Positions 8,529 through 17,973 of a DNA stretch of 64,000 nucleotides are shown here, in pieces. The first letter of the stretch is position 1. Every line of letters begins with the position of its first letter. A program made the position numbers and the translations under genes. The stretch is from Candidatus Dechloromonas phosphorivorans (GTDB lineage: Bacteria > Pseudomonadota > Gammaproteobacteria > Burkholderiales > Rhodocyclaceae): the NCBI GenBank assembly GCA_016709495.1, contig JADJMS010000045.1, positions 62,001 to 126,000 on the forward strand, given 5' to 3'. The notes under the pieces are model-generated. The model saw only the letters and a program-made list of their open reading frames with translations. It was not told where the DNA came from and did not search any database.

Positions 8529-10751
8529 TTAGGCGCGGCGCACGCCGACCACGCCTTCGATCTCATGGATCAGGGTGAGCGTGCGCTGCAATTGCGGCAG
8601 ATGCGTAATTTCCACGGTAAAACTCATGTGCGCCTTACCCTGCTTCGACTGCGTATTGACGCCGATCACGTTGAGCTTTTCACGGGTAAAAATTTCCGAG
8701 ATGTCGCGCAGCAAGCCTTGGCGGTCATGTGCGTCGACCACAATATCGGCCGCAAACACGCCGGTAGTATGCCCACCCCAACCAGTTTCAATCACCCGTT
8801 CAGGGTGCATGGCAGCCAAATTAGAGAAGTTGGAGCAATCGATGCGATGCACCGAAATCCCCTTGCCGCGCGTGATAAAACCCTGAATCACATCCGGCGG
8901 CGCCGGTTTGCAGCAACGGGCAAGCTGCGTCAGCAGTTTGTCGACACCAACGATCAGAATGCCCTGATTGCCTTCAACCGGCTTGCTCGGCTTGGCCAGC
9001 ACTTCATCAGGCAATTGCGCATCGATCAGCAGATCACCACCACGCGCCACCAATTGGAACTGACGCAGGTTCATTTCACCACGGGCAGCGGCAATGTAGA
9101 GATCGTCAGCGCGCGAGAAGCCCAGCTTGTGCGCCAACTCTTCAATATTGGCGCTGGTCTGACCGACACGCTGCAATTCCTTGGCGACAATCGCCCGGCC
9201 TTCAGACAGCGTTTCTTCCAGCGCCAGATTGGAGAACCAGGCACGTACCTTGACCCGCGCGCTCTTGGTGTGAATATAGTTGAGCGTCGGGTTCAGCCAA
9301 TCTCGTGAGGGTCCGCCAAGTTTGGCGGTGACAATCTCAACCTGCTGCCCGGTTTCCAGCGGCGTGTTGAGCGGCACCAGATGGCCGTTCACTTTGGCAC
9401 CCCGGCAGCGATGACCGAGATCAGTATGCACACGGTAGGCGAAATCGACCGGCGTCGCGCCCTGTGGCAGATCAACCACCTTGCCTTGTGGCGTGATCAC
9501 GTAAAGCGTTTCGTCGAGCGCCGCCTGCTTGTAATGATTGACCCAGTCCGAACTGTCAGCGACTTCATCCTTCCAGGTCAGCAGTTGGCGCAGCCAGGCG
9601 ATTTTCTCGTCGTAATCGTCCTCGGTATTACGCTTGCTGCCCTCTTTGTAGCGCCAGTGGGCGGCAACGCCGAGCTCGGCATGCTTGTGCATTTCCTCGG
9701 TGCGAATCTGGATTTCCAGACTACGCCCGTCCGGGCAACGCACCGCCGTATGTAGCGAGCGGTAGTGATTGCCCTTGGGATTAGAGATGTAGTCGTCAAA
9801 TTCCTTGGAAATTGGCGACCAGATGTTATGCACGATGCCCAGTGCGGTGTAACAATCCTTCAGATCATCGACAATAATGCGCAGGGCGCGGATGTCGTAG
9901 ACCTCGGAGAACTCGACGCCTTTTTTGCGCATCTTGTTCCAGATGCTGAAGATGTGTTTCGGTCGACCGTACACTTCCGGATTTTTTACGCCGGCCGCTT
10001 CCAGCTCTTCACGCACCTTTGCAACCGCATCGACGATGAACTGCTCGCGCTCGGTGCGCTTTTCGTCGAGCATTTTGGCGATTTGCTTGTAGATATCGGG
10101 ATGCAGGAAGCGGAAGGACAAATCCTCCAGCTCCCATTTCAGCTCCCAGACACCCAGCCGGTTAGCGAGTGGCGAATAGAGATCGAGCGTTTCGCGCGCA
10201 ACCTGAACGCGCAGATCATTCGGGTAGGCGGCGTAAAAACGCAGGGTCTGCGTCCGGCTGGCCAGGCGCAGCAGCACGACGCGAATGTCTTCGACCATCG
10301 CCAGCAACATCTTGCGCAGCACTTCAATCTGCGCCTTCATTTCAGTCGGATTAATCTCGCCTGCTTCAATATTGGCGGCGACAAAACCCTTGGTAATCGG
10401 CCGCAAACGGTTGAGGCGGGAAATGCCATTGACCAGATGCGCAGCCGACTTGCCGAAGCGCTCTTCAATTTGTGTGATGCCGTGTTCGCTGTGCGCGGGT
10501 ATGGCAAAAAGCACCGCCGCCATGCGTGAGTCGACATCCAGTTTGAGGCCGGCGATGATGACCGCCATGCCCAGCGCATGCGACCAGATGCGCTCACCAC
10601 TACCGAGCACCGCTTCGCCATATGTCTCCCAGGCGAACTCGACAGCGCTGCGCAAACGCAAGGCATCATTCGGCAGCAAACCTACCGAAAGGGTTGTAAA
10701 AAACTGATCGAAGTCGCCCTGAGCGGCGACGGAGTGAACGACGGATACCAT
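8529..10751 (-). CDS. relA: (p)ppGpp synthetase I, RelA type
   Basis: Ribosome-associated synthetase making (p)ppGpp from ATP and GTP/GDP during amino-acid starvation. The 740-aa protein has an N-terminal pseudo-hydrolase domain in which the HD pair is lost (FAIPAHSEHGITQIEERFG), a synthetase domain (YGRPKHIFSIWNKMRKKG, EFDDYISNPKGNHYRSLHT, AELGVAAHWRYKEG), a TGS domain (TLYVITPQGKVVDLPQGAT), a zinc-finger/helical region with ARCCKPAPPD, and a C-terminal ACT domain. EFDD is the acidic motif typical of RelA rather than SpoT. The frame extends further upstream, but MVSVVHS at 10751 matches RelA N-termini and is preferred. A separate small HD-type hydrolase fragment occurs at 41.1 kb. Confidence 0.93.
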   Translation of the reverse strand: MVSVVHSVAAQGDFDQFFTTLSVGLLPNDALRLRSAVEFAWETYGEAVLGSGERIWSHALGMAVIIAGLKLDVDSRMAAVLFAIPAHSEHGITQIEERFGKSAAHLVNGISRLNRLRPITKGFVAANIEAGEINPTEMKAQIEVLRKMLLAMVEDIRVVLLRLASRTQTLRFYAAYPNDLRVQVARETLDLYSPLANRLGVWELKWELEDLSFRFLHPDIYKQIAKMLDEKRTEREQFIVDAVAKVREELEAAGVKNPEVYGRPKHIFSIWNKMRKKGVEFSEVYDIRALRIIVDDLKDCYTALGIVHNIWSPISKEFDDYISNPKGNHYRSLHTAVRCPDGRSLEIQIRTEEMHKHAELGVAAHWRYKEGSKRNTEDDYDEKIAWLRQLLTWKDEVADSSDWVNHYKQAALDETLYVITPQGKVVDLPQGATPVDFAYRVHTDLGHRCRGAKVNGHLVPLNTPLETGQQVEIVTAKLGGPSRDWLNPTLNYIHTKSARVKVRAWFSNLALEETLSEGRAIVAKELQRVGQTSANIEELAHKLGFSRADDLYIAAARGEMNLRQFQLVARGGDLLIDAQLPDEVLAKPSKPVEGNQGILIVGVDKLLTQLARCCKPAPPDVIQGFITRGKGISVHRIDCSNFSNLAAMHPERVIETGWGGHTTGVFAADIVVDAHDRQGLLRDISEIFTREKLNVIGVNTQSKQGKAHMSFTVEITHLPQLQRTLTLIHEIEGVVGVRRA

Positions 10752-10804
10752 GTAGGGATTATACCGTCTGCCCCAAGCCCGCGCCCTGCGGCATAATTCA
10801 CGCC

Positions 10805-11701
10805 ATGAATTCAAAACCCGCGCATTTCTGGACCAACCCCTACCTCCTGCTGACCCTGACCGCCCTTTTCTGGTCCGGCAACATGGTCCTGGGCCGCGGC
10901 ATCCGTGCTGATGTACCGCCCATGGCGCTCGCCTTCTGGCGCTGGGCCATCGCTTTTGCATTGGTGCTCCCACTCGCCCTGCCGCACCTTAAAGAGCAAT
11001 GGCCGTTGCTCAAAAAAGGCTGGAAGCCGGTTGTCATCCTCGGCTTTATTGGCGTGGGCGGCTACAACACCTTTGCCTACATCGCTCTGCAATACACCTC
11101 GGCGACCAATGCGGTGCTGCTCAACTCCTTCATCCCCGTTGCCACCATCGCCATCTCCTGGGCTTTTCTCGGCAAACAACTAAAGCCGCTCGAAGGCATC
11201 GGTGTTTTGATCTCGCTATGCGGTGTCATGACCATCGTTGCCCGTGGTGATTTCAATGTGCTGCTGCACCTCAATCTGAATATCGGTGACGCCTGGATGC
11301 TCCTCGCCGTCGCCGTCTGGGCGGTTTACACCGTCGGCCTTGCTTGGCGCCCAACTGGCGTACACCCCATGCTGATGCTCGCCGCGATGACCGCCGTCGG
11401 CCTCAGCGCGCTGCTCCCAGCCTACCTCTGGGAAATGGCGCAAGGCCGACAGATCAACATTTATCTTGGCTCGCTCGCCTCGCTGGCATACGTCGGCATC
11501 TTCCCCAGTTTTCTCGGCTACATCTTCTACAACCGCGGCGTTGGCGAAGTTGGCGCCAGCAAGGCAAGTCTTTTCATCCACCTGATGCCGGTCTTTGGCA
11601 CCCTGCTCTCGGCCATTTTTCTCAGCGAAATTCCGCTCTGGTACCACTATCTCGGCATCGGCCTGATCTTTAGCGGCATCTGGCTAACGATGAAAAAATA
11701 A
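10805..11701 (+). CDS. EamA/DMT-family transporter
   Basis: 298 aa with ten predicted hydrophobic helices in two EamA repeats; the first starts LLLTLTALFWSGNMVLGRG and the second around GDAWMLLAVAVWAVYTVGL. ALQYTSATNAVLLNSFIPV is the family's conserved helix-3/4 region, and GASKASLFIHLMPVFGTLL is its counterpart in repeat 2. Members export amino acids or other metabolites from the inner membrane; the substrate cannot be inferred. Divergent from relA by about 50 bp, and its TAA overlaps the next gene's ATG by one base, so the two are probably translated together. Confidence 0.85.
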   Translation: MNSKPAHFWTNPYLLLTLTALFWSGNMVLGRGIRADVPPMALAFWRWAIAFALVLPLALPHLKEQWPLLKKGWKPVVILGFIGVGGYNTFAYIALQYTSATNAVLLNSFIPVATIAISWAFLGKQLKPLEGIGVLISLCGVMTIVARGDFNVLLHLNLNIGDAWMLLAVAVWAVYTVGLAWRPTGVHPMLMLAAMTAVGLSALLPAYLWEMAQGRQINIYLGSLASLAYVGIFPSFLGYIFYNRGVGEVGASKASLFIHLMPVFGTLLSAIFLSEIPLWYHYLGIGLIFSGIWLTMKK

Positions 11702-12483
11702 TGGGCCTGCTCGACTGGTTCAACAATAAGCGCAAAGTTAAGATTGATGCAGATCTCTGGGTGGAAACGATAGCCAGACTTCCGTTTCTGCAAAACATTA
11801 CGGTCGACGAGCAAAAAGCCTTAAAAAATCTGGTCGTGGATTTTTTGGCTGAAAAGGAATTCAGCACCGCCGGCGGGCTGGAACTCAGCGACGAAATTTG
11901 TATCTCAATTGCCGCCCAAGGCTGCCTGCCGATTCTGAAACTCGGCCTCAGCGCCTACCGTGATTGGGTCGGCATCATTGTCTACCCCGATGAATTCGTC
12001 GTGCCACGCCAGATTGAGGATGAAAACGGTGTAGTCCACGAATACGACGACGTGATCTCCGGCGAAGCCTGGGAAGGCGGCCCGCTGATTATTTCCTGGC
12101 AAGACGTACAACTAGCCGGCGACGGCTACAACGTTGTCATCCACGAATTCGCGCACAAGCTGGACATGCTCAACGGCGAGGCGGATGGCATGCCGGCACT
12201 GCATTCAGGATTAAATGAAGACGAATGGATATCCGTATTTTCCAGCGCCTACGAAGATTTCTGCCGGCGCGTGGATCGTGGTGAAGAAACGATCATCGAC
12301 CCCTACGCCAGCGACGATCCTGCTGAGTTTTTTGCCGTGTTGTCAGAAACGTTTTTTGAACTGCCTGAGGTCGTAGACCACGAATATCCAGCCTTATATG
12401 CATTGCTCAAAGGGTATTACCGTCAGGATCCTTTGGAACGACGACGCGCCACTATCGAACTTTATACCACTCATGGGCAATGA
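11701..12483 (+). CDS. mtfA: MtfA-like M90 zinc peptidase
   Basis: Homologue of MtfA (DgsA/Mlc titration factor A), a cytosolic zinc aminopeptidase that binds the glucose repressor Mlc in enterics. HEFAH at residues 148-152 is the HExxH metal site, and YASDDPAEFFAVLSETFFE supplies the distal glutamates of the anthrax-toxin-type arrangement. 260 aa, matching E. coli MtfA in length. Its start overlaps the stop of the EamA transporter (TAATG). Many proteobacteria carrying this family lack Mlc, so the regulatory partner here is unknown. Confidence 0.85.
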   Translation: MGLLDWFNNKRKVKIDADLWVETIARLPFLQNITVDEQKALKNLVVDFLAEKEFSTAGGLELSDEICISIAAQGCLPILKLGLSAYRDWVGIIVYPDEFVVPRQIEDENGVVHEYDDVISGEAWEGGPLIISWQDVQLAGDGYNVVIHEFAHKLDMLNGEADGMPALHSGLNEDEWISVFSSAYEDFCRRVDRGEETIIDPYASDDPAEFFAVLSETFFELPEVVDHEYPALYALLKGYYRQDPLERRRATIELYTTHGQ

Positions 12484-12913
12484 CAAGATCAGGTTGAAAT
12501 CGGTAATAGTGCCAGCCAAAGGGCTTCTCAGGAAGCTGGCATTGCAAAGTAAATCCCCGGCAGATCCGGGGGCTACCTCAATGATTTATTCACTTACCTC
12601 CCAACGTCTCACCCTGGGCAAAGTCACGCTCTCTAAAGTGACCATCGCTTTGTAGCGTAGATAGTGGAACGGAGTGAATAGTGCTTGCACACCCAAATAT
12701 CAGATGTCGGTTTTCTTTACACCACTTAACAAAATTGGGTATTAAATTTAAACCAAAGAAAATATCTATTTGTTTTTATTAAGATTTTGTAACTTGGCAC
12801 ATGTTTTGCTTTACAACAACGAAGATAAGCTTTCAGCTTGCAAAAGCTATCTATCAGCTTAAATCTAAAGCATCGAACTTTTGGGTTAATTTCAAAAAAC
12901 GAAAGGAATTAAA
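12484..12913. other. Intergenic region, AT-rich upstream of the PEP-CTERM gene
   Basis: No convincing gene. The first part holds short GC-rich inverted pairs (GCCAGC...GCTGGC near 12512-12541, CCCCGG...CCGGGG near 12557-12571), possibly transposon or attenuator debris. From about 12700 the sequence turns strongly AT-rich and leads to the ribosome-binding site GAAAGGAA at 12901. Confidence 0.5.
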
Positions 12914-13540
12914 ATGTCTACTCTTACATTCAAGACCATGTTGGCATCAGCCGCACTTGTTTTTCTCGCACCAGTGAGCGCGATGGCCGCGCCGGTGTCC
13001 GATGTCAAGGAGTTCAGCAACAACACCGCAACCGAATATTTCGTCAAGGATGACGCAAGTAAATACATCTCCCCGTATTACCGGTATGACAATGGAGATT
13101 GGGGCTGGAAACACAACGCTCTTGCGGGAAGCGGCTTCACATCCATCAAACTTGAAGTATCTGCCTTTGACGTTGATGCCAGCCAGGGTGAGGTTGACAA
13201 TATTTTAGTGTTTGATGGATCAATTTGGCAGCTCATTGGTAGTCTGGCGGGTAGCAACGATGCATGGGCTTTCTCGACTTTTGACCTCACTGGATATAGC
13301 TGGGCAGAAGCACAAGCGAATGCCGGCCTGCAAGTATTCATGGACATTAACGCTGGTTCCGGCAATTGGGCCGTAACCCTCGGCAAATCAGTCTTGGCAC
13401 TCGATGGAGGCAACCAGCAATGCGTTCCGACACCAGGTTTTCCTTGCTCTAACACGGTACCCGAGCCTGGCAGCTTGGCACTGCTCGGCTTGGCGATCGG
13501 CGGCTTGGCCTTGACCAAACGTCGCAAAGCCCGCGGTTAA
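12914..13540 (+). CDS. PEP-CTERM sorting-domain protein
   Basis: 208-aa secreted protein: signal peptide (LASAALVFLAPVSAMAAP), a beta-rich central domain without recognised catalytic residues, and a C-terminal tripartite sorting signal (VPEPGSLALLGLAIGGLAL followed by TKRRKARG). The PEP motif, hydrophobic helix and basic tail are what exosortase/EpsH systems recognise, so the product is probably processed and exported to the surface or extracellular matrix. No exosortase gene is present in the window. The gene is monocistronic, with its own GGAA ribosome site and a strong terminator. The central domain, probably a ligand or structural domain, is not recognised. Confidence 0.88.
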   Translation: MSTLTFKTMLASAALVFLAPVSAMAAPVSDVKEFSNNTATEYFVKDDASKYISPYYRYDNGDWGWKHNALAGSGFTSIKLEVSAFDVDASQGEVDNILVFDGSIWQLIGSLAGSNDAWAFSTFDLTGYSWAEAQANAGLQVFMDINAGSGNWAVTLGKSVLALDGGNQQCVPTPGFPCSNTVPEPGSLALLGLAIGGLALTKRRKARG

Positions 13541-13557
13541 TCGCAGTACTCACACCA

Positions 13558-13597
13558 AACCCCGCCGGGTCTCACTAACCCGGCGGGGTTTTTTTAT
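13558..13597 (+). terminator. Rho-independent terminator of the PEP-CTERM gene
   Basis: ACCCCGCCGGG and CCCGGCGGGG(T) arms around a nine-base loop, followed by seven T residues, 20 bases after the stop codon. Confidence 0.92.
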
Positions 13598-13817
13598 ATA
13601 TCGGCGAATTGAGCTTCATACCCAAGCCCTGCCCTAGCCACTTAGGAGCAGGTACATTTAGCTGCGCTCGAAGGAAACACCAATTTATTCCCACACCATC
13701 CCCTGCTGAGAATTGAGCCAAAAGAAGCAGGTTACAACAAGCAAACCCTTGCAGATGCAGTGCAGTTTTTCTGAATTGAAATACACTCAAGAGAAGTAAC
13801 GAACCCGGCGCAATTTT

Positions 13818-13953
13818 TTCAGGAGCTTGACGCTACTGCGCCATGGCCTCGGTTGAACAGGCGATCAGGCCCTTCTATATGATGACCGTTCGTCGCGGTC
13901 GTCCGCCGATTGGATTGACTCGCGTGCTAAAAACGTACTTTGCCCAGCAATAA
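13818..13953 (+). pseudogene. Remnant of an IS5-type transposase N-terminus
   Basis: From 13843 the plus strand encodes EQAIRPFYMMTVRRGRPPIG followed by LTRVLKTYFAQQ and a stop. This resembles the N-terminal helix-rich region of IS5-family transposases, where an LxxLIEPxYP...RGRPPIGLERMLRIYFLQQ pattern is typical. A TAPW segment just upstream is in another frame. No catalytic domain, inverted repeats or target duplication was seen, so this is a small fossil rather than an element. The similarity was judged from memory of the family. Confidence 0.5.
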
Positions 13954-13996
13954 GTCCGTATAGGCGCTCTTTGATCATCGACCTAAAAATTTGTGA

Positions 13997-14761
13997 TTAA
14001 ACATTCAAGCATCTGACAAACCCGACAACCGCTGCCAACACAGCCACTTCCTGATCCCGCTGTGGCGAATGCCCACAGTTAGCCAGTTTGAGCAATTCCG
14101 TGCCCAGCACTTTTTCGGCAATGACGTCAATCTGGCGCATGGTGGCGTATTCGTCATCTTCTCCCTGCAGCGCGAGCACCGGGCAACGAATCTGCGGTAG
14201 ATATTCTTCAATATTCCAGTCACGAAACTCCGGCGAAAGCCAGGTGTCGTTCCAGTCATTGAACACACGCGGCGCATCATGGTGATAGCGCGCCAGCTTC
14301 TGTGGCCAATCTGTTACGGTCCACGCCGTTTTTGCCTGCAAAATTCCGGCCAGTGTTTCCTCTTCGACAAATTCATGCGGCGCCATTGCCATCACGCCGC
14401 AAGTCTGTTCAGGGAAAGCGCCTGCGAAAATCAAGGCAATGCTGGCGCCATCACTATGACCGACCAGCAACGGGCGTTGAATGTGTAGCGCTGCTATTAA
14501 AGCCGGCAAGGCTTCCAAGGCTTCGCGGTGCATGTAACGCGGCGTACGTGACTCCGGATATGGGTCGGAACCGCCATAACCGGCGCGTGACCAGACAATG
14601 ACTCGGCAACCAGTTGCTTCCGCCAGCTTTTCCGGGAAGTGCCGCCACATGGCGACGCAACCCAAACCTTCATGCAGCAACAGCAAGGCCGGGCGAGTCT
14701 CATCGGTCGCCGGATAATCGCGATATTCCAGCCGTAGACCATCGACAACGATATGTTTCAT
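13997..14761 (-). CDS. Alpha/beta-fold hydrolase
   Basis: 254 aa with the canonical triad: nucleophile serine in VGHSDGAS, aspartate in LQGEDDEYA, and histidine in NCGHSPQRD; the oxyanion region is LLLHEGLGCVAMW. It belongs to the broad esterase/lipase/haloperoxidase group; the substrate is not predictable. Its start (14761) overlaps the 3' end of the upstream hydrolase gene by four bases (ATGA type), so the two hydrolases form an operon with comEC further upstream on the same strand. They are only distantly similar to each other, so recent duplication is unlikely. Confidence 0.8.
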   Translation of the reverse strand: MKHIVVDGLRLEYRDYPATDETRPALLLLHEGLGCVAMWRHFPEKLAEATGCRVIVWSRAGYGGSDPYPESRTPRYMHREALEALPALIAALHIQRPLLVGHSDGASIALIFAGAFPEQTCGVMAMAPHEFVEEETLAGILQAKTAWTVTDWPQKLARYHHDAPRVFNDWNDTWLSPEFRDWNIEEYLPQIRCPVLALQGEDDEYATMRQIDVIAEKVLGTELLKLANCGHSPQRDQEVAVLAAVVGFVRCLNV

Positions 14762-15612
14762 ACAGTTAATAAAAAGTCTCGAGCCAAGGAAATTTGCTCA
14801 TCGGTCATGAACATGGGCGCATGGCCGACTCCCTGGATTTCAGCCAGTTTTGCACGTGGACCGCGTTCCCCCATTTCCTGCCATGTTTCATGCTTCAACA
14901 AATCGGATTCCGCCCCGCGCAAGACCAAAGTCGGGCATTTTATCAGCTCATAGATTGGCCACAGATCAATGTCCTTGTCGGCAAAGGTTGCCTTGAAAGG
15001 GCTGGCGATAGCCGGATCGTAGAGAAAACCCCAGCGCCCGTCGCTACGCTGGCTGATACTGTGTTCGGTCAAATGCATCCAGTCGGCTTCAGTCAAGAGG
15101 CCAAACGGTGTGCTCACCAGTTTGACGAAATTCAGTGCCTCGTCAAATGTTGCCCAAGTCGGGTCTGTACCCACATAGGTTGCTATCCGCTGCAGTGACT
15201 CCAGCGTAATCAGCGGCCCGACATCATTCAGCAGCAACTTGCGAATCGGCGTGTTCTCCATGCTGGCGAGTGCCATGCCAATCAGTCCGCCCATCGAGGT
15301 ACCGACCCAATGAACGGTTTGGACATTGAGGCGGGCAATCAGCGTCACCATGTCAGCCACGTATTGCGGCACCGAATAGAAAGCCGGATTTTTTAGATGT
15401 CCGCTTTGACCGCGGCCAACGACATCGGGACAGATAACCCGGTAATGCTGGGCGAGCGCCCCAGCTAAACGGTCAAAATCGCGAGCATTTCGCGTCAGGC
15501 CATGTACGCAAACCAGAACTCGGGGATTATCCGGCGCGCCCCATTCGGTATAGGCCATCCGATGCAGACCTGATGGGCTGGCACACTGCACACTGTTTTT
15601 TCTCATTAGCAT
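14758..15612 (-). CDS. Alpha/beta-fold hydrolase
   Basis: 284-aa hydrolase with HGLTRNARDFD oxyanion loop, nucleophile serine in WVGTSMGGLIGMALAS, acid in LRGAESDLL and histidine in GVGHAPMFM. The frame is open to 15681, but AAGGAG lies six bases before the ATG at 15612, which starts MLMRKNS; that start is chosen. It lies 25 bases downstream of comEC and overlaps the following hydrolase gene. It resembles the 2-hydroxymuconate-semialdehyde-hydrolase/esterase group, but no aromatic-degradation genes are near, so the physiological substrate is unknown. Confidence 0.82.
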   Translation of the reverse strand: MLMRKNSVQCASPSGLHRMAYTEWGAPDNPRVLVCVHGLTRNARDFDRLAGALAQHYRVICPDVVGRGQSGHLKNPAFYSVPQYVADMVTLIARLNVQTVHWVGTSMGGLIGMALASMENTPIRKLLLNDVGPLITLESLQRIATYVGTDPTWATFDEALNFVKLVSTPFGLLTEADWMHLTEHSISQRSDGRWGFLYDPAIASPFKATFADKDIDLWPIYELIKCPTLVLRGAESDLLKHETWQEMGERGPRAKLAEIQGVGHAPMFMTDEQISLARDFLLTV

Positions 15613-15637
15613 ATTTGTCTCCTTTGCCAGCACTGTA

Positions 15638-17956
15638 TCACCGACCTTGCCAGTAGCGTTTATGCTCGATGCGCCAAGCACTCAGTTCAATCTTTTCCTC
15701 GCCCAATGCAACACTCAGCGCGCCATCGCGATCAGTCCGCCAGATGCGCGGCCCAGCCGTTTCGTAGCGCGCAACAATTTCTGCCTTGGGGTGGCCGAAG
15801 CGATTGCGGTAGCCAACCGGGATAAGCACATCCCTGGCCCCGACCGCTTCTATAAACGCCGGCGTCGATGAGGTTCGCGAGCCGTGGTGCGGCACCAGCA
15901 AGACATCGGCGGTGAGTTTTCCCGAATGGCGCGCTAACAGCGCTACCTCATCCGGCGCTTCAATGTCGGAAGTCAACAACATGCGGCGACCACCGGCTTC
16001 GACCATCAAAACACAGGAAAGGTGATTGCTTTTGGGGTTTGCTTCATAGGCCTCGGCGGATGGATGCAAGACCTCAAAAGTGACACCATCCCAAACCCAG
16101 CGTTGCCCGCTTTCGCAGCGCTGGCCGGGAATTTCAGGCATTGATGAACGAACTTCATCAACCGCCAGGGCAGACTGCACCGAGGCCAAACCGCCCGCAT
16201 GATCGCTATCGCGGTGCGTGACCATCAGCATATCGATCTGATTGACCCCAAGTGTCCGCAGATAGGGAACAACGACTCGTTGCCCGGCATCCGACTCCGC
16301 ACTGTATAACGGCCCCGGATCGTAAATCAGAGTGTGGGCATGCGTCTGAATCACCGCCGACAACCCCTGGCCAACATCGAGTACCGTAATTTGTACGCTG
16401 CCCTCCGGCGGATGCGCCACTGGCCAGAATACGACCGGCACAAGCATGACAAGACCAATCCCGCGACCGGCCATGCCACGCGGCAGCAAACAAATGGCCA
16501 CGCCTATCGCTGCAGTCACCGCAGCCCACAGCGGCGGAGCCGGAATCTGCCAGACCGGCCAGACGGCGCACCACTCAAGAAAGATCATCAGCCAGCCAAG
16601 TATCGTGTGAGCAACCAGCAGAATCGGCCACCAGGGGAGCACAGCACCGAGCAAGGCAAGTGGCGTGACGATGAAAGTTATGACCGGAATTGCCAGCGCA
16701 TTGGCCAACGGCGAAACCAAGGAGAATTGCTGAAAGATCAGCAACAACACCGGCAACGAAGCCAGCGTTGCCGTCCATTGCAACACGCCCCAGGCTCGCA
16801 CCTGATCGCGCCAGCCACGGCCCTCGCCTACCAGCGCCGAACCCACATAAAGCAGCGCACCCACCGCGCCAAATGAAAGCCAGAATCCTGCCGCCAGCAC
16901 GGCCCAAGGGTCAATCAACAAAACAACCAGCAGCGCGAGACAGAGGATACGGCTCGGGGCCAGAATTCGCCCGCTACTGACCGCCAGAGCAGCGACCAGC
17001 AGCATGTACAAAGTGCGCTGGGCGGGTACACCAAAGCCAGCCAAAAATACGTAAATGAAAGCCATCAGGCAACCGGCCAGCAAGGCCACGCGCTGTGCCG
17101 GCAGCCGCAAGGCCAGCACCGGCACGCGCCGCCAGACCCAGCCAACCAGGCCGGCGAACAAAGCTGCAACCAGGGTGATATGTGAACCTGATACAGAAAA
17201 AAGGTGCGTTGTCGACGTCCGGTTGAAGGTTGTCCATAAATCGCCATTAACCGATTTTTGATCGCCAATCGCCAGAGCGACAAGTATCCCGGTCAAGGGA
17301 TAAGTCTCGGCGGGCAAGACCGACAACAAGCGCTCGCGGACTTTGAAGCGCAATCGCTCAAGCAGATAATTCGGCGACCAAACCATATCCGCAAGTAATT
17401 GCGGTGGATTGGCACGTATGTAACCACTGGCCCGGATACCACGCTCAAGCAGCCAAACTTCGTAATCAAAAGCTTTCGGGTTGGCGTTGCCGTGCGGGCG
17501 CTTGAGTCGTGTAGTGAACTTCCAGCGTTCACCGGGTTTAACTATCAATCGCTCAGCTGAGTCCTCATCGCCGCGCCCCTGATACCAGGAAAGCATAATG
17601 TGGGGTGGTACCACGGCTGTTGTGGTCAACGTCTTTTCGACCTCAAATTCAAAGCGGGTGCCGTGGCTGAAATCCTGCGGCAAACTGGCGACCACGCCGA
17701 CCAGCTCAATATCGCGGCCCTCCCAGGCCGTTGGCAGCTCATCCGCCAGACGAATCTCGGCACGCCAGCAGGCAAAGCCGAATCCAAACAGAAAGCAGCC
17801 AAGCAATGCCAGGGCTTTTACGCTACGCGTCGGCCAACGCCAGGCCAGCAGCAATAACAGTCCGCCCAACATTAGCCACGCCCCGATAGAAGGCAAGGCC
17901 GGCTGCCACTGCAACAACAAGATACCGGCGGCGAAAGCGAGAATGTTTAGACGCAT
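15638..17956 (-). CDS. comEC: DNA internalisation channel ComEC/Rec2
   Basis: Inner-membrane protein that carries transforming single-stranded DNA into the cytoplasm. 772 aa with three regions: an N-terminal DUF4131-type soluble domain between hydrophobic helices, the central Competence-domain helices (GDQKSVNGDLWTTFNRTSTT, LFSVSGSHI, then many membrane segments), and a C-terminal metallo-beta-lactamase domain with LDVGQGLSAVIQT, THRDSDHAGGL and LLVPHHGSRTSS. The whole frame is intact. It is divergently transcribed from a DUF2062 gene 17 bp away, so the two promoters must overlap. Its presence makes natural transformation possible and is relevant to the dispersed core-plus-A-tract repeats. 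Confidence 0.93.
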   Translation of the reverse strand: MRLNILAFAAGILLLQWQPALPSIGAWLMLGGLLLLLAWRWPTRSVKALALLGCFLFGFGFACWRAEIRLADELPTAWEGRDIELVGVVASLPQDFSHGTRFEFEVEKTLTTTAVVPPHIMLSWYQGRGDEDSAERLIVKPGERWKFTTRLKRPHGNANPKAFDYEVWLLERGIRASGYIRANPPQLLADMVWSPNYLLERLRFKVRERLLSVLPAETYPLTGILVALAIGDQKSVNGDLWTTFNRTSTTHLFSVSGSHITLVAALFAGLVGWVWRRVPVLALRLPAQRVALLAGCLMAFIYVFLAGFGVPAQRTLYMLLVAALAVSSGRILAPSRILCLALLVVLLIDPWAVLAAGFWLSFGAVGALLYVGSALVGEGRGWRDQVRAWGVLQWTATLASLPVLLLIFQQFSLVSPLANALAIPVITFIVTPLALLGAVLPWWPILLVAHTILGWLMIFLEWCAVWPVWQIPAPPLWAAVTAAIGVAICLLPRGMAGRGIGLVMLVPVVFWPVAHPPEGSVQITVLDVGQGLSAVIQTHAHTLIYDPGPLYSAESDAGQRVVVPYLRTLGVNQIDMLMVTHRDSDHAGGLASVQSALAVDEVRSSMPEIPGQRCESGQRWVWDGVTFEVLHPSAEAYEANPKSNHLSCVLMVEAGGRRMLLTSDIEAPDEVALLARHSGKLTADVLLVPHHGSRTSSTPAFIEAVGARDVLIPVGYRNRFGHPKAEIVARYETAGPRIWRTDRDGALSVALGEEKIELSAWRIEHKRYWQGR

Positions 17957-17973
17957 ACTGCAATAATAGAACC

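Noticed and set aside
12500..12660. Short GC-rich hairpins after mtfA as an insertion-sequence end
   Set aside because: No transposase fragment or matching partner repeat nearby; could equally be a weak terminator.
14312..14345. TGTTACGGTCCACGCC inside the alpha/beta hydrolase gene as a further dispersed-element copy
   Set aside because: One core mismatch and no first A-tract (TTTTT instead); kept only as a weak variant in the orientation count, not as a feature.
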